A stretch of DNA of 64,000 nucleotides from Bacteroidaceae bacterium (GTDB lineage Bacteria > Bacteroidota > Bacteroidia > Bacteroidales > Bacteroidaceae): the NCBI GenBank assembly GCA_024398615.1, contig JAKSIU010000001.1, forward strand, positions 1-64,000, given 5' to 3'. The notes beneath the pieces are model-generated. The model worked only from the letters and a program-made list of their open reading frames with translations, ran no database searches and was not told the DNA's origin. A program made the translations under genes and the position numbers. The first letter of the stretch is position 1, and every line of letters begins with the position of its first letter. Below are positions 15,761-23,671 of this stretch, piece by piece.

Positions 15761-15768
15761 CAAAAGTA
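15761..15768 (-). promoter_or_regulatory. -7 promoter box of the sensor operon
   Basis: TACTTTTG on the minus strand matches TAnnTTTG, 20 bp upstream of the ATG at 15740. A weaker divergent -7 box TACTTTCG (15783-15790, plus, with TTTG at 15756-15759) serves trmO, so the two promoters overlap back to back. Confidence 0.6.
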
Positions 15769-15807
15769 AGCCATTTTTTCAGTACTTTCGCAACAGCTTA
15801 TTTCAAA

Positions 15808-16485
15808 ATGGAAGCAATAGCGACAATTCACTGCGGTTTTTCATCCAAGTTCGGCATCCCACGTCAGAGCGGACTTGCCGCATCGGTAACCGGCACCATT
15901 GTGTTCAAGCCCGAATATCGCGACCCGAGTGCCCTAAGAGGACTTGAGGAGTTCAGCCATATCTGGCTCATCTGGAAATTCTCCGAATCGGTACGCCAGC
16001 AATGGTCACCCACAGTGAGACCGCCACGTCTGGGAGGCAACACCCGCATGGGAGTATTCGCCACCCGCTCGCCTTTCCGTCCCAATCCCATCGGACTTTC
16101 ATGTGTAAAGCTTGAGCGCATTGATTTCAACAGCCCGGACGGTCCCGTCATACACATCAGTGGGGCAGACCTCATGGACGGGACCCCCATTTTCGACATC
16201 AAGCCGTACATTCCATACACGGACTGCCAGCCCAATGCCACAGGTGGATTCACCGACCGTGTGGATATGCACAGACTGAATGTGAGGTTTCCTGAGAACT
16301 GCAAAGTGGACAGTACTACCCGCCAGGAACTGACTGAAATCCTGGCAGAGGACCCGCGTCCGCGCTATCAGAATGATCCTGAAAGGATTTACAGATTCGA
16401 TTACCGGGGATGGAACGTAAGCTTCAAAGTCGACAGCCAGTCCAATCTGACCGTAACGGAAATGACCGGAAGCAGAAGAAAATGA
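15808..16485 (+). CDS. trmO: tRNA t6A37 N6-methyltransferase TrmO (TsaA/YaeB family)
   Basis: 225 residues from ATG 15808; in-frame extensions upstream run into the divergent promoter. TrmO uses S-adenosylmethionine to methylate t6A37 of tRNA-Thr, giving m6t6A. The family core is visible: IHCGFSSKFGIPRQ, LEEFSHIWLIWKF, PPRLGGNTRMGVFATRSPFRPNPIGLS and SGADLMDGTPIFDIKPYIPY. Length fits the E. coli enzyme (about 235). It is monocistronic. Confidence 0.9.
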   Translation: MEAIATIHCGFSSKFGIPRQSGLAASVTGTIVFKPEYRDPSALRGLEEFSHIWLIWKFSESVRQQWSPTVRPPRLGGNTRMGVFATRSPFRPNPIGLSCVKLERIDFNSPDGPVIHISGADLMDGTPIFDIKPYIPYTDCQPNATGGFTDRVDMHRLNVRFPENCKVDSTTRQELTEILAEDPRPRYQNDPERIYRFDYRGWNVSFKVDSQSNLTVTEMTGSRRK

Positions 16486-16491
16486 CAGGTC

Positions 16492-16935
16492 TTATTCCTG
16501 CTTCTTCACTCGGTCAGCGACCAGTTTCTCAACCATCTCGCCAGTTATATAAAGGTATGCCGTCTTCTCCTTGGTATTGGTTTTGAGCATGATGGTCTTT
16601 CTGAATACACCCGGACGGTTTGTGGCACCGGAATAGGTAACCTTTATAGAATCGCTCATGCCCGGCATTATGGCCTGTTCCGGAACCTCGGGATCAGTGC
16701 ATCCGCAACTGGCTGTTGCCGACAGGATAACCAGCTCCTTATCGCCCGTATTGGTGAACTTGAACCAGCAGACCTGCTTGCCATGCTCTTTGTCAAACAG
16801 TCCGAAATTATGGGTCGTCTTTTCAAAAGTAATGGCCGGATATTTGCCTGATGTCTCCGATTCAGTGTCCTGGGCTCTGGTCTGAAGACCGAATGTCATA
16901 GCCAGCATACAAGTGAGCAGAAGTCTGATTTTCAT
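16492..16935 (-). CDS. DUF1573 secreted protein
   Basis: 147 residues with a signal peptide (MKIRLLLTCMLAMTFGLQTRAQ). The DUF1573 core is plain: ITFEKTTHNFGLFDKEHGKQVCWFKFTNTGDKELVILSATASCGCT...PGMSDSIKVTYSGATNRPGVFRKTI. This is an Ig-like fold common in secreted or periplasmic Bacteroidota proteins, of uncertain role. It is convergent with trmO (6-bp gap) and divergent from the DUF4301 gene. Confidence 0.88.
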   Translation of the reverse strand: MKIRLLLTCMLAMTFGLQTRAQDTESETSGKYPAITFEKTTHNFGLFDKEHGKQVCWFKFTNTGDKELVILSATASCGCTDPEVPEQAIMPGMSDSIKVTYSGATNRPGVFRKTIMLKTNTKEKTAYLYITGEMVEKLVADRVKKQE

Positions 16936-16991
16936 AATACAGTGTTTATTTCCGCGCTAAGGTAGAAAGAATTTTTCAAAACATAAGTCCT

Positions 16992-17027
16992 TTTGCTTGG
17001 CCGTTCGAAAAAACGGGACTAACTTTG
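16992..17027 (+). promoter_or_regulatory. Promoter of the DUF4301 gene
   Basis: TTTG at 16992-16995 and TAACTTTG at 17020-17027 form a Bacteroidota promoter with a slightly long spacer. The expected transcription start (about 17033) lies downstream of the alternative codon at 17025, so the protein must begin at ATG 17058. Confidence 0.7.
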
Positions 17028-17057
17028 ATTCGAACTCTGAAAACAGACAGGATAATC

Positions 17058-18584
17058 ATGTTTGAAAAGAAAGACCTTGAACAGTTTGAGAAAAAGGGCA
17101 TCAGCGCCCAAATGGTTGAATCACAGCTTGAATCCATAGCAAAAGGATTCCCGTATCTGGAACTTGAAGCAGCCGCATCAGTAGGAAAAGGAATAATCCA
17201 GACTACCGCAGAGCAGTGTGACAGTTACATAAGGACATGGGACAACTATCTGGCCAGCGGTCACAGCGTTACAAAGTTCGTGCCTGCATCAGGTGCTGCC
17301 AGCCGCATGTTCAAGGACCTGTTCGCTTTCCTTGATGCAGAATATGACGTTCCACAGACAGACTTTGAAAAGACTTTCTTCAATGGCATTGCAAAGTTCG
17401 CATTCTATCCGGAACTGAACGCCTGCTGCAAGACCAACGAAGGTATGGATATTCCGGAACTCATTGCTGCCGGAAAGTTCAAGGCCATTGTCGCCAACCT
17501 TCTTCAGGATAAGGGTCTGAATTACGGTGCCCTCCCCAAGGGACTTCTCAGATTCCATTCATACAAGGCCGGAGCCCGCACCCCAATGGAAGAACACATG
17601 GCCGAAGGCGCGCTCTACGCTGCAGGGTCCGATGCTGTGGTGCACCTGCACTTCACCGTATCGGCCGAACACCGCGCTTTGTTTGAAAAGCTGGGCAAGG
17701 ACAGTCAGGCAGCTATGGCCAAGATGTACGGAACACGCTTTGACATAAGTTTCTCCGAACAGAAGCCAAGCACCGACACCGTTGCTGCCGATGCTGCCGG
17801 CCAGCCGTTCCGCAACAATGACGGCAGCATTCTGTTCCGTCCGGGCGGTCATGGTGCCCTCATTGAGAATCTGAACGATCTTGATTCGGATATCATCTTC
17901 ATAAAGAATATAGACAATGTGGTTCCTGACCACCTCAAGCCCGCAACCATAACCGGCAAAAAGCTTCTTGCCGGTATTCTTGTAACAGTCCAGAACAGGA
18001 TATTCGAATATCTGCGCATACTCGAGAGCGGCAAATACACCGCCGAACAGATCCGGACCATCCAGGATTTTGTCCGTGGCACGCTCTGCTGCCGCAAGCC
18101 GGATATCGCCACATTGGACATGCAGCAGACTGCCGCATGGCTTTCAGAAAAGCTCAACCGCCCGTTGCGCGTGTGTGGAATGGTCAGGAATGTGGGAGAA
18201 CCCGGCGGAGGACCGTTCCTCGCATATAATCCTGACGGGACGGTATCACTGCAGATTCTGGAAAGTTCACAGATTGACCTCAGCGACAGCTGCAAGAAGG
18301 AGATGTTCACAAAAGGCACACATTTCAACCCTGTCGATCTTGTCTGTGCAGTCAAGGACTACAAGGGACGCAAGTTCAATCTTCCCCTGTATGTCGATCA
18401 TGCCACCGGATTCATTTCCAACAAGTCCAAGAACGGCCGTGAGCTCAAGGCACTTGAACTGCCCGGTCTTTGGAACGGTGCCATGAGTGACTGGAACACC
18501 CTGTTCGTTGAAGTTCCGCTCGAGACCTTCAACCCGGTCAAGACAGTCAATGATCTGTTGCGTGCACAGCATCAGTCTGTCTGA
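17058..18584 (+). CDS. DUF4301 family protein
   Basis: 508 residues, starting MFEKKDLEQFEKKGIS. The sequence follows the Bacteroidota DUF4301 family, with FVPASGAASRMFKDLF, FAFYPELN, GLLRFHSYKAGARTPMEEHMAEG, FRPGGHGALIENLNDLDSDIIFIKNIDNVVPD and PGGGPFLAYN. The FRPGGHGALIENLN...IKNIDN region resembles sugar-nucleotide pyrophosphorylase or uridylyltransferase-like folds, but this is inference. It is soluble, single-copy and monocistronic. A strong hairpin follows at 18617. Confidence 0.85.
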   Translation: MFEKKDLEQFEKKGISAQMVESQLESIAKGFPYLELEAAASVGKGIIQTTAEQCDSYIRTWDNYLASGHSVTKFVPASGAASRMFKDLFAFLDAEYDVPQTDFEKTFFNGIAKFAFYPELNACCKTNEGMDIPELIAAGKFKAIVANLLQDKGLNYGALPKGLLRFHSYKAGARTPMEEHMAEGALYAAGSDAVVHLHFTVSAEHRALFEKLGKDSQAAMAKMYGTRFDISFSEQKPSTDTVAADAAGQPFRNNDGSILFRPGGHGALIENLNDLDSDIIFIKNIDNVVPDHLKPATITGKKLLAGILVTVQNRIFEYLRILESGKYTAEQIRTIQDFVRGTLCCRKPDIATLDMQQTAAWLSEKLNRPLRVCGMVRNVGEPGGGPFLAYNPDGTVSLQILESSQIDLSDSCKKEMFTKGTHFNPVDLVCAVKDYKGRKFNLPLYVDHATGFISNKSKNGRELKALELPGLWNGAMSDWNTLFVEVPLETFNPVKTVNDLLRAQHQSV

Positions 18585-18616
18585 TTTCAATGTAAATATC
18601 AGACATTAACCTGCCC

Positions 18617-18656
18617 ATATATGACAAAGTTCCACAACTTTGTCATATATTTGCAG
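18617..18656 (+). terminator. Perfect 15-bp stem hairpin after the DUF4301 gene
   Basis: Arms ATATATGACAAAGTT and AACTTTGTCATATAT surround a four-base loop CCAC. The T tract is short (ATTT). The 3' arm and next bases also spell TATATTTG (18645-18652), a perfect -7 promoter box 15 bp before tRNA-Gly. The element may therefore end one transcript and start the next. Confidence 0.6.
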
Positions 18657-18667
18657 CCGTTAGGAAC

Positions 18668-18740
18668 GCGATAGTAGCTCAGTTGGTAGAGCGTTGGCTT
18701 CCCAAGCCGAAGGTCGCGGGATCGTGCCCCGTCTATCGCT
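18668..18740 (+). tRNA. tRNA-Gly (anticodon CCC) with unusual T loop
   Basis: GCGATAG/CTATCGC acceptor stem, D arm AGCTCAGTTGGTAGAGC, anticodon arm TTGGC-TTCCCAA-GCCGA giving anticodon CCC. The T arm reads GCGGG-ATCGTGC-CCCGT. Position 54 is A and 58 is T, the reverse of the near-universal T54-A58 pair. All other elements look intact. CCA is not encoded. Confidence 0.92.
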
Positions 18741-18762
18741 CACATTTTCAATTTTTTAAACC

Positions 18763-20094
18763 ATGAAAACACTTCCGTTATCCATTGCACTCGCATTCTG
18801 TTCCTGTTCCCATTACAATCCTCTTGAACGTTCCCTTGATTCCGCAGGTCCGAACCGCGGTCAACTGGAGTCCGTTCTCGAACATTACAGAGACCAGCCC
18901 GAAAAGCTTGAAGCGGCCCGATTCCTCATTGCCAACATGCCCGGACATTATTCATATCAGGGCAATGGAATCAAGACGTATTATGACTATGCCTGGAAAA
19001 TCGTATCAGACACTACCCTGACGCCCGAAAGCCAGCGCGACAGTCTCCTTTGCATAAGTGACAGTCTCTTCAGCGATCTACCACTACGCACCGTTCCCGA
19101 TGCGGAAATCATCAGCGCCGATTATCTGATTGACAACATTGACCGTTCCTACAGGCAATGGAAGGAATGTCTGTGGTGCGACCAGGTCCGTTTTGACGAA
19201 TGGCTGGAATGGATGCTTCCGTACAAGGCTGTCGAACTGCAGTCACTTGACTCATGGCGTGACTCCATGCAGACACGTTTCTGTTACGGTCTTGACAATC
19301 CTGTCAGAAACGATGTCGAATACGGTACAACAAATGGAGTTTCTGACCTTCTGAGACGGCAGACGCTTGAAACCATAAGACGATACGGATTATATGACCG
19401 TAGCGGTCTGCCGCTGCTGTCAGACAGACTGCTGTCCCACATGACTTTCGGCAACATACCGGACTACGCCCTTCTGGCAACACTTGTGATGCGCAGTGCC
19501 GGAATCCCGGCAGTCATGGACGAGACTCCTGTAGGTCCACGTTTCACCGCCGCGACCCGTTGGTTCGTCATTCTTGATGACCGCGGAATGGAACAGCCTT
19601 CGGAATGGGATCTTTCCACACAGTCCGGATGGGGATTCTTCCCATACGAGCGTGGTCCAAAGGTGTTCCGTCTGACCTACGCCATTGACAGACACAGACA
19701 GGAATACCAGGACGAAGCCCGTTTCCACTATCCGTTCGAACTGTGCAGGAAAGATGTCACCGACCGTTACTTTCTTACAAGTGACATCAGCGTAACCATT
19801 GATCGTGACACTCTCGGAATGCTCAAAGACAAGTACGTCTATATTGAATCCGGCATAACCGGTTCTTCCAGCCCCTGGCAGATTGTCGATTTCGGGACTA
19901 TCAGCAACGGCAAGGCCAGATTCGAAAAGATGGGCCGCGAAGTCCTGTACCGCGTGCTCGGATATGACGGCAACAGCCTTATACCAATATGCCGCCCTTT
20001 CATACTTGAAAAGGACGGCAATATGGTTTTTGTAAGTGAGGACTCGATAATGAGCCCTTCACTTGAAATCTTCAAAAATCAGGCAATCCGATAA
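18763..20094 (+). CDS. Transglutaminase-like lipoprotein
   Basis: 443 residues with a lipoprotein-type signal ending AFCSCS. The N-terminal half has WKIVSD and YLIDNIDRSYRQWKECLW motifs. A central block (about 205-290) has the sequence order of transglutaminase-like proteins: GVSDLLRRQTLETIRRYG, DYALLATLVMRSAGIPAVMD and TRWFVILDDRG. The usual Cys before the helix is not obvious, since CxD is replaced by PDYA, so it may be non-catalytic. The C-terminal region resembles a beta-sandwich (YVYIESGITGSSSPWQIVDFG). It starts 22 bp after tRNA-Gly and may share its promoter. Confidence 0.65.
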   Translation: MKTLPLSIALAFCSCSHYNPLERSLDSAGPNRGQLESVLEHYRDQPEKLEAARFLIANMPGHYSYQGNGIKTYYDYAWKIVSDTTLTPESQRDSLLCISDSLFSDLPLRTVPDAEIISADYLIDNIDRSYRQWKECLWCDQVRFDEWLEWMLPYKAVELQSLDSWRDSMQTRFCYGLDNPVRNDVEYGTTNGVSDLLRRQTLETIRRYGLYDRSGLPLLSDRLLSHMTFGNIPDYALLATLVMRSAGIPAVMDETPVGPRFTAATRWFVILDDRGMEQPSEWDLSTQSGWGFFPYERGPKVFRLTYAIDRHRQEYQDEARFHYPFELCRKDVTDRYFLTSDISVTIDRDTLGMLKDKYVYIESGITGSSSPWQIVDFGTISNGKARFEKMGREVLYRVLGYDGNSLIPICRPFILEKDGNMVFVSEDSIMSPSLEIFKNQAIR

Positions 20095-20100
20095 GCGGAA

Positions 20101-21675
20101 TCACTCGATTTCAAGAGTCACGATGCTGGCTGCCGGAATGGTCAGTGTAATGGCACCCGTCTTCTTGTCAATCTTGGCTCCGTCAAAATCGGCCAGACGG
20201 ATCTTGTCAGGATTTTCAAAGGTGTTGTAGTCGGTGGCCTTGTCACTGGTCAGGATCTTGCCGCTGACCTTCTTGGCCTTCATTCCGTTCAGACTGACGG
20301 TAACCTCCTGTTCCTGGTCAAGCTTGACATTTGACATTGAAACATGCAGCTTGCCGGCCTTGTCCTTCGATGCTGTGCTTGAGAACAGAGGCAGCGGGCG
20401 TGTTGCGGTTTCATCAGGATTGGCGGCATAACGCTCGTTGGGTGTAAGCTTGACGGCAACGTTCTCCAGAGAGGTCGGGATGAATGTGGCATCCTTGTGA
20501 GGCTTGTACATATAGTAGAGCCAGTATGTAGGAGTAAGCACCATCTTGTCGTCCTTGGTCAGAATCATTGACTGAAGCACGTTGGCAACCTGAGCGATGT
20601 TGGTCATCTGGATGCGGTCGCAATACTTGTGGAACACGTCAAGTGACAGGGAAGCCACCAGAGCATCACGCATGGTGTTCTGCTGATACAGCTGTGTGCC
20701 CGGTTCCGGTTCCCACCATGTTCCCCATTCGTCAACCAGCAGAGGAATGGTGTTTTCAGGATCGGCCTTGCTCATGATTGCCAGATGCTTCTGGATTACC
20801 GGCTCAATGCCAAGGCACTTGCCAAGACACCAGTAGTAGTCATCCTCATCAAAGCCAAGAGCCGGTTTCTTTGCTCCTACCCAACCGGAAACGGTATAAT
20901 AGTGCAGGGAAACGGCATTGGCCATGGAACCTATACGGTCCATGAGAACTTCGGTCCATTCGTAGTCATAGTCAGTTGCACCGCTGGCAATCTTGTACAG
21001 ACTTGTACCGTTGAAATCACGGCAGTATGTCTGATAGCGGCGGAATATGTCCGAATAGTATTCAGGACGCATGTTGCCACCGCAACCCCATGCCTCATTT
21101 CCTATACCGATGTACTTGACATGCCAAGGTTCCTTACGGCCGTTCTTTTCACGGATCTTGGCCTGGGGACCGTTTTCGGCATTCATGTACTCGATCCACT
21201 GTGCAGCCTCCTGAACAGAACCACTACCCACATTCAGGGAAATATAAGGTTCGCATCCCAGCATTTCACACAGATTCAGGAATTCGTGGGTTCCGAAACT
21301 GTTGTCCTCTACAATGCCGCCCCAGTTGTTGTTCACCATAACCGGACGGTTCTCCTTTGGTCCTATGCCATCCTGCCAGTGATATTCATCGGCATAACAG
21401 CCACCCGGCCAGCGCATTACAGGAACTTCAAGATCCTTAAGCGCATTGAACACATCGGTACGGTATCCCTTGATGTTTGGAATCTTTGATTCGGGACCTA
21501 CCCACAGACCGCCATAGATGCATGTTCCCAGATGTTCCGAGAACTGTCCGTAGATATTCTTGTTGATTGTTGCACCCGGCTGGTCTGCATTTACGGTAAC
21601 TTTTACCGGATCAGACTTGGCACCTGCGGCCATGGCTACTGTAAGCGCAATGGCGGAGAGAAGGATTTTCTTCAT
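20101..21675 (-). CDS. Alpha-L-arabinofuranosidase, GH51
   Basis: 524 residues from ATG 21675. The longer frame to 22032 crosses the promoter and is rejected. Signal peptide MKKILLSAIALTVAMAAGA. GH51 enzymes release arabinose side chains from arabinoxylan and arabinan. The catalytic acid/base Glu is in YIGIGNEAWGCGG and the nucleophile Glu in LLVDEWGTWWEPE. The family landmark MRWPGGCYADEYHWQDGIGP is present. The C-terminal beta domain is complete (LTIPAASIVTLEIE). It is secreted to the periplasm or beyond. It lies in opposite orientation to mltG with a shared divergent promoter region. Confidence 0.94.
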   Translation of the reverse strand: MKKILLSAIALTVAMAAGAKSDPVKVTVNADQPGATINKNIYGQFSEHLGTCIYGGLWVGPESKIPNIKGYRTDVFNALKDLEVPVMRWPGGCYADEYHWQDGIGPKENRPVMVNNNWGGIVEDNSFGTHEFLNLCEMLGCEPYISLNVGSGSVQEAAQWIEYMNAENGPQAKIREKNGRKEPWHVKYIGIGNEAWGCGGNMRPEYYSDIFRRYQTYCRDFNGTSLYKIASGATDYDYEWTEVLMDRIGSMANAVSLHYYTVSGWVGAKKPALGFDEDDYYWCLGKCLGIEPVIQKHLAIMSKADPENTIPLLVDEWGTWWEPEPGTQLYQQNTMRDALVASLSLDVFHKYCDRIQMTNIAQVANVLQSMILTKDDKMVLTPTYWLYYMYKPHKDATFIPTSLENVAVKLTPNERYAANPDETATRPLPLFSSTASKDKAGKLHVSMSNVKLDQEQEVTVSLNGMKAKKVSGKILTSDKATDYNTFENPDKIRLADFDGAKIDKKTGAITLTIPAASIVTLEIE

Positions 21676-21708
21676 AAGATATTGTCGTATTAATTGGTTT
21701 CCAGGTCT

Positions 21709-21758
21709 CAAAGATAGGAAAAAAGCCTTTGTAAAAAAATCCCAATTGAGTAATTTTG
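21709..21758. promoter_or_regulatory. Divergent promoters of GH51 and mltG
   Basis: Plus strand: TTTG (21728-21731), 19-bp spacer, TAATTTTG (21751-21758), giving mltG a leader of about 17 nt. Minus strand: TATCTTTG (21709-21716) for the GH51 gene. Both match TAnnTTTG. Confidence 0.75.
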
Positions 21759-21781
21759 CCCTCCCGTTGTACAAATCCCCG

Positions 21782-22822
21782 ATGGAACACAAGACACATA
21801 AAACACATAAGTTACTTGTTACTCTGATACTGTTGCTGGCCATAGGCGTATGTGCAGCAACTGTCATGTACCACATTCTTACCCGCCCTGTCACAAAAGA
21901 CAAGGACCTGACACTGTTCCTGTACCCCGATGCCACAGCCGACAGCATCATTTCAATAATCAGCGAATCCGACTCCACAGCCAACACCCTGGGACTCAGC
22001 CTATGGCTCAAATACCTCAAGTACGACAGCAATCCACGCAGCGGATGCTACACGGTCACGTCCATGGCATCGGCACGCAAGGTAGCCGGAATCCTGAAGG
22101 GAGGCATGCAGACGCCTGTCAACATTACTGTCCGCAGTTGCCGGAACAACGCCCAGATGGCACGCACGCTGGCCTCACAGCTCATGGCCGATTCCACCGG
22201 GATTGCCACCCTACTGAACAGCAGGGAATTCCTTGACAGTCTTGGATATACCCCGGCAACCGTATTCTGCATGATCATTCCCGACACCTATCAGGTATAT
22301 TGGAATGTAAGTCCGCGCGGCCTTCTGGAACGGCTCGCCAAGGAAAGTTCCGGTTTCTGGACCGATGAGCGCAAGCGCAAGGCCGATGCCATAGGACTCA
22401 GCACTCAGCAGGTCATGACCCTGGCATCAATCATCGAAGAGGAGACCTCCATGAGTGACGAACTGCCTCAGGTCGCAGGCCTATACATGAACCGTCTCAA
22501 AAAAGGCATGCCCCTTCAGGCAGACCCGACCGTTATTTTCGCACTTGGAGGTGAACGTCCCAAACGTGTGCTGCAGGCACATCTGGAGGTCGATTCCCCA
22601 TATAACACCTACAAGAATCCCGGTCTTCCGCCGGCCCCGATACGCTTTGTCAACCCCAAGAGCATCGATGCCGTGCTGAACTACAGCAATCACTCATACC
22701 TGTACATGTGCGCCAAGGAAGATTTCTCGGGCTACCACAACTTTGCCACAACCTACTCCCAACACATGGAAAATGCCCGCCGTTACCAGCGGGCACTCAA
22801 TCAGCGCGGCATAATGAAATGA
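21782..22822 (+). CDS. mltG: Endolytic peptidoglycan transglycosylase MltG
   Basis: 346 residues from ATG 21782, just downstream of a good promoter. One N-terminal membrane helix (about 11-33). The YceG/MltG domain carries the catalytic Glu in LASIIEEETSMSDELPQVAGLYMNRLKKGMPLQADPTV and the motifs PDTYQVYW and NTYKNPGLPPAPIRFVNPKSIDAVL. It cleaves nascent glycan strands at the inner membrane and sets their length. It ends directly against the convergent phosphotransferase gene. Confidence 0.94.
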   Translation: MEHKTHKTHKLLVTLILLLAIGVCAATVMYHILTRPVTKDKDLTLFLYPDATADSIISIISESDSTANTLGLSLWLKYLKYDSNPRSGCYTVTSMASARKVAGILKGGMQTPVNITVRSCRNNAQMARTLASQLMADSTGIATLLNSREFLDSLGYTPATVFCMIIPDTYQVYWNVSPRGLLERLAKESSGFWTDERKRKADAIGLSTQQVMTLASIIEEETSMSDELPQVAGLYMNRLKKGMPLQADPTVIFALGGERPKRVLQAHLEVDSPYNTYKNPGLPPAPIRFVNPKSIDAVLNYSNHSYLYMCAKEDFSGYHNFATTYSQHMENARRYQRALNQRGIMK

Positions 22823-23671
22823 TCAAAGTGTGAGTATCATCTCACGGAACTGGTCGAATATGGGCATGTGCCCAAGCGCATTGTCAAAGAACAGTGTGCG
22901 CAGCAGGAAATACGGCTGCATTTCATGACACAGTTCCTTGTCCGACTTGGCATCGGGTCCGAAATATGCCGGTTTGTAGTATTCCCAGAAACGTCTTGTG
23001 GTCTCTCCATTGATGTGGAAATCCTGCACGCGGCGCTCCTCATCGGCAAAGAATGCGGTAAAGTACAGCATGGTTGTGTCAAAATGAGGATTTCCGTAAC
23101 AGAAGGCGCCCAAATCAATGAAATAGTCATTCTGTCCGTCTGTAATGACATTGCCGTAGTGGAAATCACCGTGAAGCAAGGTATGGGTCTCCTGCTTTAT
23201 AGCTATGTCAAGCGCATTTTCAAGTTCCTGACGCATGCTGCCCTGAATATAGGTAAGACGGTCAAGCAGGCGTGCGAAAAAATCGGTCTGACATGGAACG
23301 CGCGTGTCCGTTGCAGGTGTGGCATGCAGTTTCCTTGCCATCCCTGCCAGACGTCTGGCCATGTCGGGCAGGCAGTCGGGGTTGGCCGCAATCGCACTGC
23401 AGAATGACTTTTTATTCAGGATACGCTGGAAGATAATGCCAAGACGGTTTCCCACCTGCACCAGTTCACCCGGCTTGGGGCAAGGCACACCGTTTTCCGA
23501 TGCAATTCTTGAAATCTCCACTTCACCGATAATCTCATCTCTGTTGATCTGCTCTGAGAACAGTTTCAGCAGCTTGGTGGAATCGGTCTTGTGATTGTAG
23601 CTCTCGCCCTGGGCTCCGCCACCGCTCAGTACCCAGTCATCAAGTGAAATCTGCCTGATATCCATAATCAT
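22823..23671 (-). CDS. Aminoglycoside phosphotransferase-family kinase (TIGR02172-like)
   Basis: 282 residues. The kinase-like fold has HTLLHGDFHYGNVI (catalytic HGDxxxxN) and the metal site DYFIDLGAFCYGNPHFD. The N-terminus begins ISLDDWVLSGGGAQGESYNH, an unusual glycine-rich entry typical of a Bacteroidota paralogue group. The substrate is unknown, and resistance is not implied. The start overlaps the upstream esterase stop by 4 bp, so the two are co-translated. Confidence 0.82.
   Translation of the reverse strand: MIMDIRQISLDDWVLSGGGAQGESYNHKTDSTKLLKLFSEQINRDEIIGEVEISRIASENGVPCPKPGELVQVGNRLGIIFQRILNKKSFCSAIAANPDCLPDMARRLAGMARKLHATPATDTRVPCQTDFFARLLDRLTYIQGSMRQELENALDIAIKQETHTLLHGDFHYGNVITDGQNDYFIDLGAFCYGNPHFDTTMLYFTAFFADEERRVQDFHINGETTRRFWEYYKPAYFGPDAKSDKELCHEMQPYFLLRTLFFDNALGHMPIFDQFREMILTL

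Noticed and set aside
20101..22032. N-terminally extended GH51 frame
   Set aside because: The extra 119 codons cross the mltG promoter and start. The signal peptide begins at 21675.
22823..23671. Antibiotic resistance by the phosphotransferase
   Set aside because: Only the broad APH fold is visible. The glycine-rich N-terminus and chromosomal setting fit a Bacteroidota housekeeping paralogue group.
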